DNA of 64,000 bases from SZUA-430 sp040080835 (GTDB taxonomy: Bacteria > Pseudomonadota > Alphaproteobacteria > Micropepsales > Micropepsaceae). The notes beneath the pieces are model-generated. The model did not search any database. It saw only the letters and a program-made list of their open reading frames with translations, and was not told the origin of the DNA. Location of the stretch: positions 1 through 64,000 of the forward strand of contig JBEBHP010000017.1 of assembly GCA_040080835.1 (NCBI GenBank), written 5' to 3'. The translations under genes and the position numbers were made by a program. Positions 50,191 through 58,980 of this stretch are shown in pieces; position 1 is the first letter of the stretch, and each line of letters begins with the position of its first letter.

Positions 50191-51719
50191 TGCGAAAGGC
50201 TGGAAATATTCTGTTCATAACTGCGGACCAGTGGCGGGGTGATTGCCTGTCTGCGCTTTCGCATCCAGTGGTGCAAACACCGAGTCTGGACGCGCTAGCG
50301 GTGGAAGGGACACTGTTCACCCGCCACTTCTCCAACACTGCGCCCTGCTCTCCCAGCCGCGCGACGCTGCACACGGGTCTCTACCAGCACAATCATCGCG
50401 TCGCCATGAATGGTACACCGCTTGACCGGCGCCATACCAACTGGGCGCTGGAGGCCAGAAATGCAGGTTATGATCCGGCGCTGATCGGCTTTACCGACCA
50501 GACGCCTGACCCACGAGAACTCAGTGCGGATGATCCAAGACTTCGCACCTATGAAAATCTGCTGCCCGGACTCAACCCCGTTGCACATGTAAGCATGGAT
50601 CACCCCGGTCCCTGGGCTGAATATCTGAAGGCACGAGGATACGAACTCCCGGAACAGGAGCGCTTTGTCATCTGGCAACGCGAACCGGGACCTGACTACG
50701 AAGATGGAGCTGAAGTTCCAAAGCCATGGTCCATTCGTGCCGAAGACGGCGACACTACGTGGCATGTCGATCAGGCGATTGATTTTGTCAGCGAACGGCG
50801 CGACGTGCCGTGGATCCTGCACTTGTCATTGCTGCGCCCGCATCCTCCATGGATCGCATCAGAACCGTGGAACCGGCTTTATGATCCGCAAAGCATTCCG
50901 GCGGCGTTGCGATGTGCCTCTGTGGAACAGGAAAGCAGGCAGCACCCCTGGCTACTAAACCAACTTGCCCACCCGCTCTATTGTGCGCCGGACGATCTGA
51001 GAAAACTCAACCGGATGCGCGCCGTCTATTTCGGGATGATGAGCGAAGTCGATCACCATCTGGGACGGCTGTTTGCCCATCTGAAGCAGGAAGGATTGTG
51101 GGATGACACGCTGATCATCTTCACAAGCGATCATGGTGAGCAGCTGGGCGATCATTGGCTTCTCGGCAAGGCGGGTTATTTCGACCAGTCATACTCAGTA
51201 CCCCTGATCATCCGGGATCCGCGAACAGAGGCTGACGGCCATCGTGGCCAGCGCGTTTCTGCTTTCACCGAACACGTCGATATCATGCCGACGCTGCTTG
51301 AATTCATTGACACCGAGATACCTGCACAATGCGATGGCCGTTCGCTGCTGGACTTCGTGCTGCATGGCAGAACTGATGGATGGCGTCAGCACGCACACTG
51401 GGAATACGATTTCCGCGATGCCAGCCATGATGACGCCGAAGCCGCACTCGGGCTTACTCTGCACCAGTGCAATCTGTCGGTCATTCGGGGGGTGCGGTAC
51501 AAGTACGTGCAGTTTGCCGGGCTGCCATCGCTTCTGTTCGATCTGCAGAATGATCCGGGTGAGTTCAGCAACCTGGCCGAGAATTCCGAGTACGCGCCGC
51601 TTGCCTTAAGCCATGCGCAGGAACTATTGCGCTGGCGCATGACGCACGAAGACCAGGCTCTGACGCACATGATGGCTACGTCGCAGGGGCTGGTGCGGCG
51701 ACCTGCAAAACGCTTCTAG
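50190..51719 (+). CDS. Phosphonate monoester hydrolase / arylsulfatase family
   Basis: The 509-residue alkaline-phosphatase-superfamily enzyme has NILFITADQWRGDCL (first metal Asp13), APCSPSRATLHTGLYQHNHR with Cys53 as the formylglycine precursor, VDHHLGRLFAHL, LIIFTSDHGEQLGDHWLLGK and HWEYDFRDAS. It matches the Rhizobium-type phosphonate monoester hydrolase across motifs such as GYDPALIGFTDQTPDPRE and QHPWL. Such enzymes are promiscuous phosphonate, phosphate and sulfate monoesterases. It is translationally coupled to the chorismate mutase, a pairing I do not know. The ATG is at 50190. Confidence 0.88.
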   Translation: MRKAGNILFITADQWRGDCLSALSHPVVQTPSLDALAVEGTLFTRHFSNTAPCSPSRATLHTGLYQHNHRVAMNGTPLDRRHTNWALEARNAGYDPALIGFTDQTPDPRELSADDPRLRTYENLLPGLNPVAHVSMDHPGPWAEYLKARGYELPEQERFVIWQREPGPDYEDGAEVPKPWSIRAEDGDTTWHVDQAIDFVSERRDVPWILHLSLLRPHPPWIASEPWNRLYDPQSIPAALRCASVEQESRQHPWLLNQLAHPLYCAPDDLRKLNRMRAVYFGMMSEVDHHLGRLFAHLKQEGLWDDTLIIFTSDHGEQLGDHWLLGKAGYFDQSYSVPLIIRDPRTEADGHRGQRVSAFTEHVDIMPTLLEFIDTEIPAQCDGRSLLDFVLHGRTDGWRQHAHWEYDFRDASHDDAEAALGLTLHQCNLSVIRGVRYKYVQFAGLPSLLFDLQNDPGEFSNLAENSEYAPLALSHAQELLRWRMTHEDQALTHMMATSQGLVRRPAKRF

Positions 51720-51733
51720 CGCGCGCCCCAAAA

Positions 51734-52558
51734 CTAAATCAGATTGATCCGCATGTTGTCGCGCGCCACGAAGCAGCCTGGCCAAGCTGCCATTGCCGTC
51801 GCTTCGATTTCTTCCATGAAGTGATCTTCATGGTCAGGGTCGTGGTGGAAAATGGCCAGGCGCTTGGCGTTTGCAGCGCGTGTCAGGCGCACGCCTTCCT
51901 GCCAGGTGGAATGACCCCAACCACGCTTCGACTGGAACTCGTGATCGGTGTAGGTGGAATCGTAGATCACCAAGTCTGCGCCTTCTATCAATGACAGGAT
52001 CTTCTGGTCAGGAGTTCCAGGCGTGTGTTCGGTATCGGTGATGTAGCAAACGGATTTGCCCTGATATTCCAGGCGATAGCCAGTCGCACCATCCGGGTGG
52101 TTCAATGGCGCTGTTCTGACCTTGATGTCCGGCGCAATACTGAAATTGTCGCCCGCCTTGAAATCGACGAACTCAATATGAGCCTTCATGATGTCGATCG
52201 GAACTGGAAAGAACGGGTGAGTCATCTGACCTGCGAGTACATTCTGAATGCTGAGGCCTGTGTCGAGGTGACCTGCCATGATCCTGAATTCGTGGCCGTC
52301 ACTGAACGCGGGCTGGAAAAACGGGAAGCCGTGAATGTGATCCCAATGAGTGTGGGACATCAGGATTGTGGCATCGCGCTGCTGTTTGCGCATGAACCAT
52401 TTGCCCAAATTGCGGACGCCGGTCCCCAGATCAAAAATGACCCGGCGGCCGCCCATCGCAACCTCGACGCAGCTTGTGTTACCGCCATAGGCCAAGTGGT
52501 TCGGGCCGGGACAGGCAACCGTCCCCCGCGTACCCCAGAATTTGACCTTGAACGCCAT
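51734..52558 (-). CDS. MBL-fold metallo-hydrolase
   Basis: The 274-residue protein begins KVKFWGTRGTVACPGPNHLAYGGNTSCVEV, with ILMSHTHWDHIHGFPFFQPAF (HxHxDH), VCYITDTEHTPGTPDQK, ADLVIYDSTYTDHEFQSKRGWGHSTWQEGV and LAIFHHDPDHEDHFMEEI. It matches the RNase Z/ElaC-like 'PhnP/cAMP phosphodiesterase' clan of MBL enzymes that recycle phosphoesters. It converges on the sulfatase-like gene. The exact substrate is unknown. Confidence 0.85.
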   Translation of the reverse strand: MAFKVKFWGTRGTVACPGPNHLAYGGNTSCVEVAMGGRRVIFDLGTGVRNLGKWFMRKQQRDATILMSHTHWDHIHGFPFFQPAFSDGHEFRIMAGHLDTGLSIQNVLAGQMTHPFFPVPIDIMKAHIEFVDFKAGDNFSIAPDIKVRTAPLNHPDGATGYRLEYQGKSVCYITDTEHTPGTPDQKILSLIEGADLVIYDSTYTDHEFQSKRGWGHSTWQEGVRLTRAANAKRLAIFHHDPDHEDHFMEEIEATAMAAWPGCFVARDNMRINLI

Positions 52559-52645
52559 TTCTTCCCTCTTGCCCTACTTGCCCGCAGTGAGTTTAGCCGT
52601 GGTCGCACCCTGTTTTGCAGCGGTCAGACCTCAGCGTGACGGCCG

Positions 52646-52969
52646 TCACATCGGATTCTTTGAGATGAACACACGCGCCTCGCTGAATGCGGCGTTTAAT
52701 GCCGTGATCTTACTCTTGTCCAATGGTGCCAGTTCGGCATCGGCGGCTGCTTCTGCCAACGTGAAAGCACCAACGCCGCGCGCTGAACCTTTGAGCGAGT
52801 GCGCTATCTGTTTCCACGTTCTGACATCACTGGCGTGCGCCAGTTCGGTCATGAGTTGCTCGGTATGAACGACAAAGAGCTGCAGCACTTCGCGCATCAC
52901 ATCCAGATCGTCAGCGGCCTGCACCTTCAGGTGCGCGTAGTCGACTGCTGCATTCCCTCTTGCACTCAT
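52646..52969 (-). CDS. Small Hpt-domain phosphotransfer protein
   Basis: The 107-residue helical protein has WKQIAHSLKGSARGVGAFTLAEAAADAELA, where AHSLKGSARGVG is the classical Hpt motif with the phospho-accepting His. It stands as a single gene between MBL and NnrU genes. It can relay phosphate between a hybrid or free kinase and a response regulator, such as the histidine kinase at 41670. Confidence 0.88.
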   Translation of the reverse strand: MSARGNAAVDYAHLKVQAADDLDVMREVLQLFVVHTEQLMTELAHASDVRTWKQIAHSLKGSARGVGAFTLAEAAADAELAPLDKSKITALNAAFSEARVFISKNPM

Positions 52970-53050
52970 GTTTCACCGTTGGCTTGGACTCCAGCGCGCA
53001 ATTCTAGCGCCCAGAACCAACCAGACAGTTAAGCGATCGTTAGGGAAGTG

Positions 53051-53758
53051 CTAAAACGGCACCCAGCCGCCCGGGAATGGTGACACACCGAACAGCCAAT
53101 GATGGCTCAGAATTAACGCAGCGAAGACCAATACTGCCAACAGCTGCCTGAAGGTCATTAACTCGCCAATCGCGATCCGGTTCCTTCCACCCAGAATTGC
53201 TCCGAATGGAATGTTGGAGGTTTTCTGAGCGAAGGTCTGCCAGTCATCCTTCATGCGCCGCCGCCGCTTCGCGTCAATGGAAAACGTGCCCAAAATGGCA
53301 AGGAGTGCAAACGTGCCAAAAAATATGACCGACGGAGCGTCGCCGTTGGCAGCAAGGTGAAACGTCGCCCAGAGCGCAACGCCCCAGAGAAAAGGGTGTC
53401 GCGTGATCCTAAGCACCCCGGTTGCGACTTCTGGCTTGCTCGCCAGCTTTTCCATTCCGACGGATGTCGGATTGGGTGTCAGCACGCCAGACACGATGAA
53501 CAGGGCGGCAATCAGCACAACCAGACCACCTGCATGCTTCACACCCTCACCCAGGTACCAAAGAGGGTCGGAAGGCTCCAGCGCCGCTTGATTGTATGAG
53601 GTGGCCAGCCAGAAAATCCCGAACGCGCTCGCGAGCGAGAACAATCCCAAATAAGCTTGCTCCCCAACGGACTGCACAACATGGTCACGAAGCTGGGTAC
53701 CGGCAATCAAAAGATGAATGATCAGAAAAAAGCCCGAAGCGAGGATGAGCTGAAGCAT
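53051..53758 (-). CDS. NnrU family membrane protein
   Basis: The 235-residue polytopic protein has about six helices and the NnrU/isoprenylcysteine methyltransferase-like segment GVLRITRHPFLWGVALWATFHLAANGD, followed by SIDAKRRRRMKDDWQTFAQKTSNIPFGAIL. NnrU is associated with nitrite/NO reductase expression in some alphaproteobacteria, but no denitrification gene is present here. The start MLQLILASGFF at 53758 is chosen over an upstream frame. Confidence 0.85.
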   Translation of the reverse strand: MLQLILASGFFLIIHLLIAGTQLRDHVVQSVGEQAYLGLFSLASAFGIFWLATSYNQAALEPSDPLWYLGEGVKHAGGLVVLIAALFIVSGVLTPNPTSVGMEKLASKPEVATGVLRITRHPFLWGVALWATFHLAANGDAPSVIFFGTFALLAILGTFSIDAKRRRRMKDDWQTFAQKTSNIPFGAILGGRNRIAIGELMTFRQLLAVLVFAALILSHHWLFGVSPFPGGWVPF

Positions 53759-54063
53759 TCGTTGCCTCCGATGACAAGATTGTTGCCGCATGCCTAAAAG
53801 CGACTGATGGGTTGTACGTCGAGGCTAAGGCATCGAGACCGCGAATCGAAGCCTTCCGCTCTCGGATCTCTCAAAGAGTTTTTATTTGGCTACGGAACGG
53901 TTGTTAACTCCTTCGCGGCTAAGCCCCTGAGCCACTTCAATTTTCGATCCACAAACACTTGCTATGTGTCGAATCTTCGACCGTGCGCCCGCCGCAAAAA
54001 AATGGTAAGTTTTTGGTTAATGGCTGCTCTGGTTACCGGAGTGCATGTACTTGAGAGACTTGT
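53759..54063. other. Intergenic region upstream of the TipN-like gene
   Basis: No credible gene. It contains the promoter for the coiled-coil gene. A GAGAGAC site sits just before its ATG. I searched for a full TTAA-N7-TTAAC CtrA site and saw none. Confidence 0.45.
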
Positions 54064-56694
54064 ATGCAGCGTGTTGAACCGGCGGACGTCCGCACATACG
54101 CGGAGCTCCTTGCAAACAGCCCAACCCCGGTTGAATCCCCCTTGCGCGGGCCGCAGGCTGTCAAATCACCCGCAAATGAACCAACTGTCGATGAGAGCGT
54201 CCCTGCCAAAAAACTGCAAGCTTCTGGCGGATCGGCTCTTTTGGTGTCTTTCCTGTTCAGTTGCCTGTGGGTTGCGGGAATCGGCGCGTATGTCGTCGGG
54301 CTCGTTGGAATTGAAAAGGCCCTGACGCTTTCCAACGACTGGTACTTCCTCATTGCGGCTGTAGTCATCGTCCCGATTGCACTTGCCTTTTTGATCGCGG
54401 TATTCGCGCGTGAAGCAAGCATCTTGCGCCAGCAGTCGACGTCGCTCGCCGCTGTTGCGTCGCACCTCATCGCACCGGAAGAAACGGCGTCGAAAAATCT
54501 CGCCAGGCTTAGTCGTGCCATTCGCCGCGAGCTTGATGCGTTCAATTCTGCAGTCGAAGCCGCATCCGTTCGCATGGCGTCCCTTGAAACGGCGTCCAAC
54601 GAGCGGCTTGCGCTGATTGAGCGGACAGCCACTGCGGCGCAGGAACGCGTTGAACGCGCGACGAACAGGCTCGGTTCGGAACGCGAAAAGCTGGCGCAGT
54701 TCACACAGGCACTCGATTCAGTCGTGCTGGCTGCATCGGAGACCTTGACGACGCGGCTTCAGGATGCGCGTGCCGCTGCCCGGTCCGCAAGCGAAAGCCT
54801 GCATGCCGAACACGGCGCCATCGCAGGTCTCATTTCGACACTGCAGTCCGCCTCGCATGCGGTATCGGCCAAGGCGCTGGAGACAGGCAAGGAAATAGAA
54901 CGTCAGGCCCAGCGGCTTGACGCTGCGTCCGAAGCTGCGGCTGCCAGATCCGAACAGGTCGTCGCGAGACATGAACGTCAGCGCGCAGCACTGGCCGAAA
55001 CGATCGAGCGCCTCAAGCAAGAGAACGATCACATGGCCCGCGCGCTCGACTATCAGCGCGAAGGCATGAACAAGCTCGTCATCACTATGGTTGATGAAAA
55101 CAAGAAAATCGGCACGTTTACCGTGGAAGGCGCCCGTCGTCTCGACGATGCAGCCGCGCTCATGGCGCAGCGAATCGTTGAAACGACCCAATTGTTCGCA
55201 AGAGAAGCAGAAAAACTTCGAACGTCGACGGAATTGACCACTTCGGGGCTTGAACAGGCCATGCAGACCATCCGGTCGGCAGGTGACAGTTCGTTTGATG
55301 CGGCTGGCAGGCTTGGGTCCGTACTGGTCGGGTTGCGGGATACCGCGACCACTGCCTCGCAACAGATCGAAGGCACAGTCACCAGACTTTCCAAGATGCT
55401 CAACGAGCTTCCCAGTGAAGCGGCACACCATGTCAAGACACTGCGCGGCATGCTTGACCAGCAGTCGAATACGATGCGCGAACTGAACTCAAAGGTCAGT
55501 GCCGCTTTTGACCGCGTGCAGGCCATAGAAATGGCGAAGGCGCCAACGCCGCTTCAACTCGAAGCGCCCATTCATACAACGATCGCGCAACCTCCTGCGC
55601 AGATGCCCATGACTCGCCAGCAGATGATGCCTCAGCAGCCAATCCCCATGCATCATCAGACAATGCAGCACCCTTCAGTGCACCCACAGCAGCTGCCGCA
55701 GTTCTCGGTGTCACCGCAGGAAGCCGCTGCAGCCATGGGCGGGCACCAGAAATCGCATGTCGCCCAGCCTGGTCGTGAAGCGCAGCCGCTGCAGCGGCAG
55801 CCTGTTCCACAATTCCGGGCACCGCCGATGCAGGACCATGGTGTTCCGAATTTCAACGTTCCACCGCCCGGCGCGCAATTGCCCTTGCCCGGCTATTCAC
55901 AAAACAGGAATTCCGGACCGCACATGGACCGTCCGCAAGCTTCGGAAAGTGGTGAGTCTCGCGGCTGGTTTGGCCTTGCAAAACGGTTTGTCCGGCCGAG
56001 CAGCGATGAACCAGAAGCGCCGATGGACGACCGCAACGGTAGCTGGGACATGAAGTCCCTGTTGGCCGCAGCCGAAGTGCGCGAAACGGACCGCCGACAC
56101 CCTGTACCGCAACAACCAGTCCAGGGCTCCCGCCGCATGGACCCTCGTGACCCGAGAGCAGGTGAACGCGGCATGCAAAATGACATTCCGCATCAACACC
56201 ACCAGCCACATCAGCAGCATCCGCAGCATACCCAACATCCGCAACAGGTCCGGCAACAAGCGCCACAGGCCGTGCCGCCACGAAACGCGCTGCAGCAACA
56301 AGCAGATGCGCAAGCAGGCAACGGGCACCCGGGGCACACCTCGTCGCGTCACATGATTGAAACTCTGCAAGCGATGGCGATCGACCTGAGCCGGTTCCTT
56401 GAGGATGACCCTCCGGTGGACCTGTTACGCCGTTATCGCAACGGTGAACGCAATGTCTTTGCCCGCAGGCTTGCGAGTATCCTGGGTGCCGAGCATGTGC
56501 GGCTGATTGCGGGCAAGTATCAGGAAGACCGCGAATTCAGGGACACTGTAGACAGGTATATCCAGCAGTTCGAAGCCCTGCTTGAGCAGACTGCCAGAAG
56601 TGACCGCGAGAATGTGCTGGTGGAAACTTACCTCACATCCCAAACCGGCAAAGTTTATGTCACGCTGGCGTCGGCGATTGGCCGCCTTTCCTAG
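54064..56694 (+). CDS. TipN-like polar coiled-coil protein
   Basis: The 876-residue protein has two N-terminal transmembrane helices (about 58-80 and 93-114), a long coiled coil (about 130-500), and a Gln/Pro/His-rich disordered stretch (about 505-745, including HHQPHQQHPQHTQHPQQ). The C-terminal domain is conserved-looking (about 755-876; IDLSRFLEDDPPVDLLRRYR, GERNVFARRLASIL, DRYIQQFEALLEQT). Caulobacter TipN, which marks the new pole, has about the same size and the same order, so this is a probable orthologue by architecture. It should localise to the cell pole and organise division or flagellar positioning. Confidence 0.75.
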   Translation: MQRVEPADVRTYAELLANSPTPVESPLRGPQAVKSPANEPTVDESVPAKKLQASGGSALLVSFLFSCLWVAGIGAYVVGLVGIEKALTLSNDWYFLIAAVVIVPIALAFLIAVFAREASILRQQSTSLAAVASHLIAPEETASKNLARLSRAIRRELDAFNSAVEAASVRMASLETASNERLALIERTATAAQERVERATNRLGSEREKLAQFTQALDSVVLAASETLTTRLQDARAAARSASESLHAEHGAIAGLISTLQSASHAVSAKALETGKEIERQAQRLDAASEAAAARSEQVVARHERQRAALAETIERLKQENDHMARALDYQREGMNKLVITMVDENKKIGTFTVEGARRLDDAAALMAQRIVETTQLFAREAEKLRTSTELTTSGLEQAMQTIRSAGDSSFDAAGRLGSVLVGLRDTATTASQQIEGTVTRLSKMLNELPSEAAHHVKTLRGMLDQQSNTMRELNSKVSAAFDRVQAIEMAKAPTPLQLEAPIHTTIAQPPAQMPMTRQQMMPQQPIPMHHQTMQHPSVHPQQLPQFSVSPQEAAAAMGGHQKSHVAQPGREAQPLQRQPVPQFRAPPMQDHGVPNFNVPPPGAQLPLPGYSQNRNSGPHMDRPQASESGESRGWFGLAKRFVRPSSDEPEAPMDDRNGSWDMKSLLAAAEVRETDRRHPVPQQPVQGSRRMDPRDPRAGERGMQNDIPHQHHQPHQQHPQHTQHPQQVRQQAPQAVPPRNALQQQADAQAGNGHPGHTSSRHMIETLQAMAIDLSRFLEDDPPVDLLRRYRNGERNVFARRLASILGAEHVRLIAGKYQEDREFRDTVDRYIQQFEALLEQTARSDRENVLVETYLTSQTGKVYVTLASAIGRLS

Positions 56695-56718
56695 ATTTTG
56701 GCGTTTGGAGGTATCCTG

Positions 56719-57435
56719 CTAAAAGCCGCCCAGGCCTTCCCCGGGCCGGACGACCGGCCGCAGCAGGAAATAGGGTATCAGAAGCACAAACGCCGCGACC
56801 GCCTTGAGCGCGATGTCAATTGCCATGCGATTGAGCCACACCCAATCTTCGCCGGCGTATGCAAACGCATAATATAGCGGCATTGAAATGAGCGTCGCTG
56901 TCAACGCACTGTAAGCCGGTGCATTCCACCACTCCACGCCACGCGTCCTGTCAAACACAATCACTGACGCTGCCTGCCCCAACATCAGTGCTGTCATAAA
57001 CGCTGCGACCTGGCGCAGTGTTGGGGACAACGGTGGCAACTGCGGCAGTTCGATCGCGCCAGAGCTGATCGCTGCAGCAACAAGCGCGCAAAGCATGGAT
57101 GATGCCACGACATGAGCCAGCGCCATCTGTTCCCCATATCTGCGGTTGACCAGATTTGTGATCAAGAAACAGGAGGCAACACTTGCATGCCCCCAGGTCA
57201 GCCATCTGGATGGATGAAGACTTTCCGCGTCGACGGGACTGAAGACACCATCGAACATGCGGAATGGCTCGGCAGTCAGGACCCAAGAAAGATAAAATGT
57301 GCCGAGCGTCGCCCCGATAGACACAAGCAACGCCAAGCCAAGTCCAATGGTGTACCAGACATCACGGCGTGACGGCGGAGAGAGGGGCGCAACTTGACTC
57401 TCAGCGTCGGTTTGACGGGCTGAATGACCCGCCAT
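56719..57435 (-). CDS. VUT family (YhhQ-like) transporter
   Basis: The 238-residue polytopic protein has about six or seven transmembrane helices and the VUT signature ITNLVNRRYGEQMALAHVV, with further GLGLALLVSIGATLGTFYLSW and LTATLISMPLYYAFAYAGED. The family imports queuosine precursors or vitamin-like molecules with energy-coupling parts in some species. No queuosine biosynthesis genes are adjacent, so the substrate is not fixed. Confidence 0.85.
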   Translation of the reverse strand: MAGHSARQTDAESQVAPLSPPSRRDVWYTIGLGLALLVSIGATLGTFYLSWVLTAEPFRMFDGVFSPVDAESLHPSRWLTWGHASVASCFLITNLVNRRYGEQMALAHVVASSMLCALVAAAISSGAIELPQLPPLSPTLRQVAAFMTALMLGQAASVIVFDRTRGVEWWNAPAYSALTATLISMPLYYAFAYAGEDWVWLNRMAIDIALKAVAAFVLLIPYFLLRPVVRPGEGLGGF

Positions 57436-57452
57436 CCTGATCGACCCGTGCT

Positions 57453-57749
57453 CTAGCCTGCAGCGACTTTTGCGACGGCTCGAACGATTTCCCGCTTCAG
57501 GCGGCGCGCGCGTTCGGACATTGTATCATCGCCGAGCTTCACGATGAAGGCATCAAGGCCGCCATTGTGATCGATGGAGCGAAGTGCGTGTTTCGAAATG
57601 CGAAGGCGAACCGTGCGGTCCAGCCTGTCGGACATCAGCGCGACTTCGGACAGGTTCGGGCGAAACTTGCGCTTCGTCTTGTTGTTCGCATGGCTGACAT
57701 TGTGCCCGCTCAAGACTGATTTGCCGGTGAGTTCGCAACGCCGTGCCAT
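57453..57749 (-). CDS. rpmB: 50S ribosomal protein L28
   Basis: The 98-residue protein begins MARRCELTGKSVLSGHNVSHANNKTKRKFRPN, the invariant L28 N-terminus, then LRISKHALRSIDHNGGLDAF and ends with a basic tail. It is a structural protein of the large subunit. It lies just upstream of the VUT gene on the same strand (minus); both are probably in separate transcripts. The length is normal for the alphaproteobacterial form. Confidence 0.97.
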   Translation of the reverse strand: MARRCELTGKSVLSGHNVSHANNKTKRKFRPNLSEVALMSDRLDRTVRLRISKHALRSIDHNGGLDAFIVKLGDDTMSERARRLKREIVRAVAKVAAG

Positions 57750-57840
57750 TGGTCTGATCCTGCTATTCCAGAAAAGTTAATGCGCGCCAGGAACCCTAGC
57801 GCGCGAGGGGCGGACCTATAGTAGAGCACAGGGGGTCGCG

Positions 57841-58842
57841 TCAAGCTTTCGGGAAGGCCCGGCTCAGAATTGAGTGTGCGGCAGAAGCGGGCGTTACGTC
57901 GCCCCCTGCGACCATTTTCTCCAGTTTTTTGAGTTCGGACCGCAATTCGGGGGCGTCCGTCAGTTTTGCGACCAGCCCTTCTCGCATTTCCGTCCAAAAC
58001 CAGGCGATCTGCTGGGCCTTGCGGCGTGCGCCCCATTGACCGGTTGCATCGAGCAACTGCCTGAAACGGTTCACGAGGTTCCAGAACCTGGAAATACCCG
58101 CGCCGGTTGGACTTGAAACGAGCGAGACTTCAGGGACCCAGCCCGTAAATTTTGGCGTCATGAAGTGCAGAGCTGCTGAATATTCAGCGGCGGTTCTCGT
58201 GGCAGCCGGAAGCAGGTCGCCGTCAGCCTTTGTCACGAGGGCAATGTCGGCCAGTTCCATAATTCCACGCTTCATGCCCTGCAGTTCATCACCGCCCGAG
58301 GGGGCGATCAGAAGCGTGAAAATGTCCACCATGTCTGCAACAGCCGTTTCGGATTGCCCGACACCCACGGTTTCAACAATCACCACGTCAAATCCGGCGG
58401 CTTCGACCAGCACAATCGACTCGCGAGTCCTGCGAGCCACGCCGCCCAGAGTCGTTCCGGCGGGCGACGGTCGAATGAACGCCAGCGGGCTTTGCGAAAG
58501 CCGCGTCATGCGCGTCTTGTCGCCAAGAATTGATCCGCCTGAACGGCGCGACGAAGGATCGACTGCGAGCACGGCAACCTTCTGACCCTGATCGGTGAGC
58601 CATGTCCCCAGCGCCTCAATGAACGTGGATTTTCCGACGCCAGGCGGACCGGACAAACCGATGCGGATCGCGCGTCCGGCATATGCAAGCGCCAAATTTG
58701 TGAGTTTTGCAGCCGCAGACTGGTCGTCTGGTCGGCCTGACTCAACCAGCGTTATAGACTTGGCTAATGCCCGGCGGTCACCACTAACCAGTTTTACAAG
58801 CAATTCCTTGATATAAGCGTCGGATGATGATGGGATGTTCAT
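57841..58842 (-). CDS. meaB: Methylmalonyl-CoA mutase-associated GTPase MeaB
   Basis: The 333-residue G3E GTPase has IGLSGPPGVGKSTFIEALG (Walker A), VAVLAVDPSSRRSGGSILGDKTRM, VIVETVGVGQSETAVADMVDIFTLLIAPSGGDELQGMKRGIMELADIALVTKADGD, all hallmarks of MeaB/ArgK. It protects and reloads adenosylcobalamin in methylmalonyl-CoA mutase or related mutases; no mutase gene is in the window. The ATG at 58842 is chosen; a GTG at 58890 is possible but would overlap the DUF3108 gene's leader region. Confidence 0.93.
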   Translation of the reverse strand: MNIPSSSDAYIKELLVKLVSGDRRALAKSITLVESGRPDDQSAAAKLTNLALAYAGRAIRIGLSGPPGVGKSTFIEALGTWLTDQGQKVAVLAVDPSSRRSGGSILGDKTRMTRLSQSPLAFIRPSPAGTTLGGVARRTRESIVLVEAAGFDVVIVETVGVGQSETAVADMVDIFTLLIAPSGGDELQGMKRGIMELADIALVTKADGDLLPAATRTAAEYSAALHFMTPKFTGWVPEVSLVSSPTGAGISRFWNLVNRFRQLLDATGQWGARRKAQQIAWFWTEMREGLVAKLTDAPELRSELKKLEKMVAGGDVTPASAAHSILSRAFPKA

Positions 58843-58980
58843 CTTGTTGGTGACGAATGCAGCTTGAAGATCATGGTCGAGTTCCGCCACAATTCAACCA
58901 AGGTGACCGACGATAAACCCCGGCCGCCAGCCTGCAGCCAAACCATTCCAGCGTCTGATCCAGATGAGGTCTTATTGCCA

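Noticed and set aside
53051..53758. Denitrification gene context for NnrU
   Set aside because: No nitrite or nitric oxide reductase gene is in the window, so a denitrification role is not claimed.
53807..54325. Open frame on the plus strand overlapping the TipN-like start
   Set aside because: It has no family features and overlaps the TipN-like gene in another frame.
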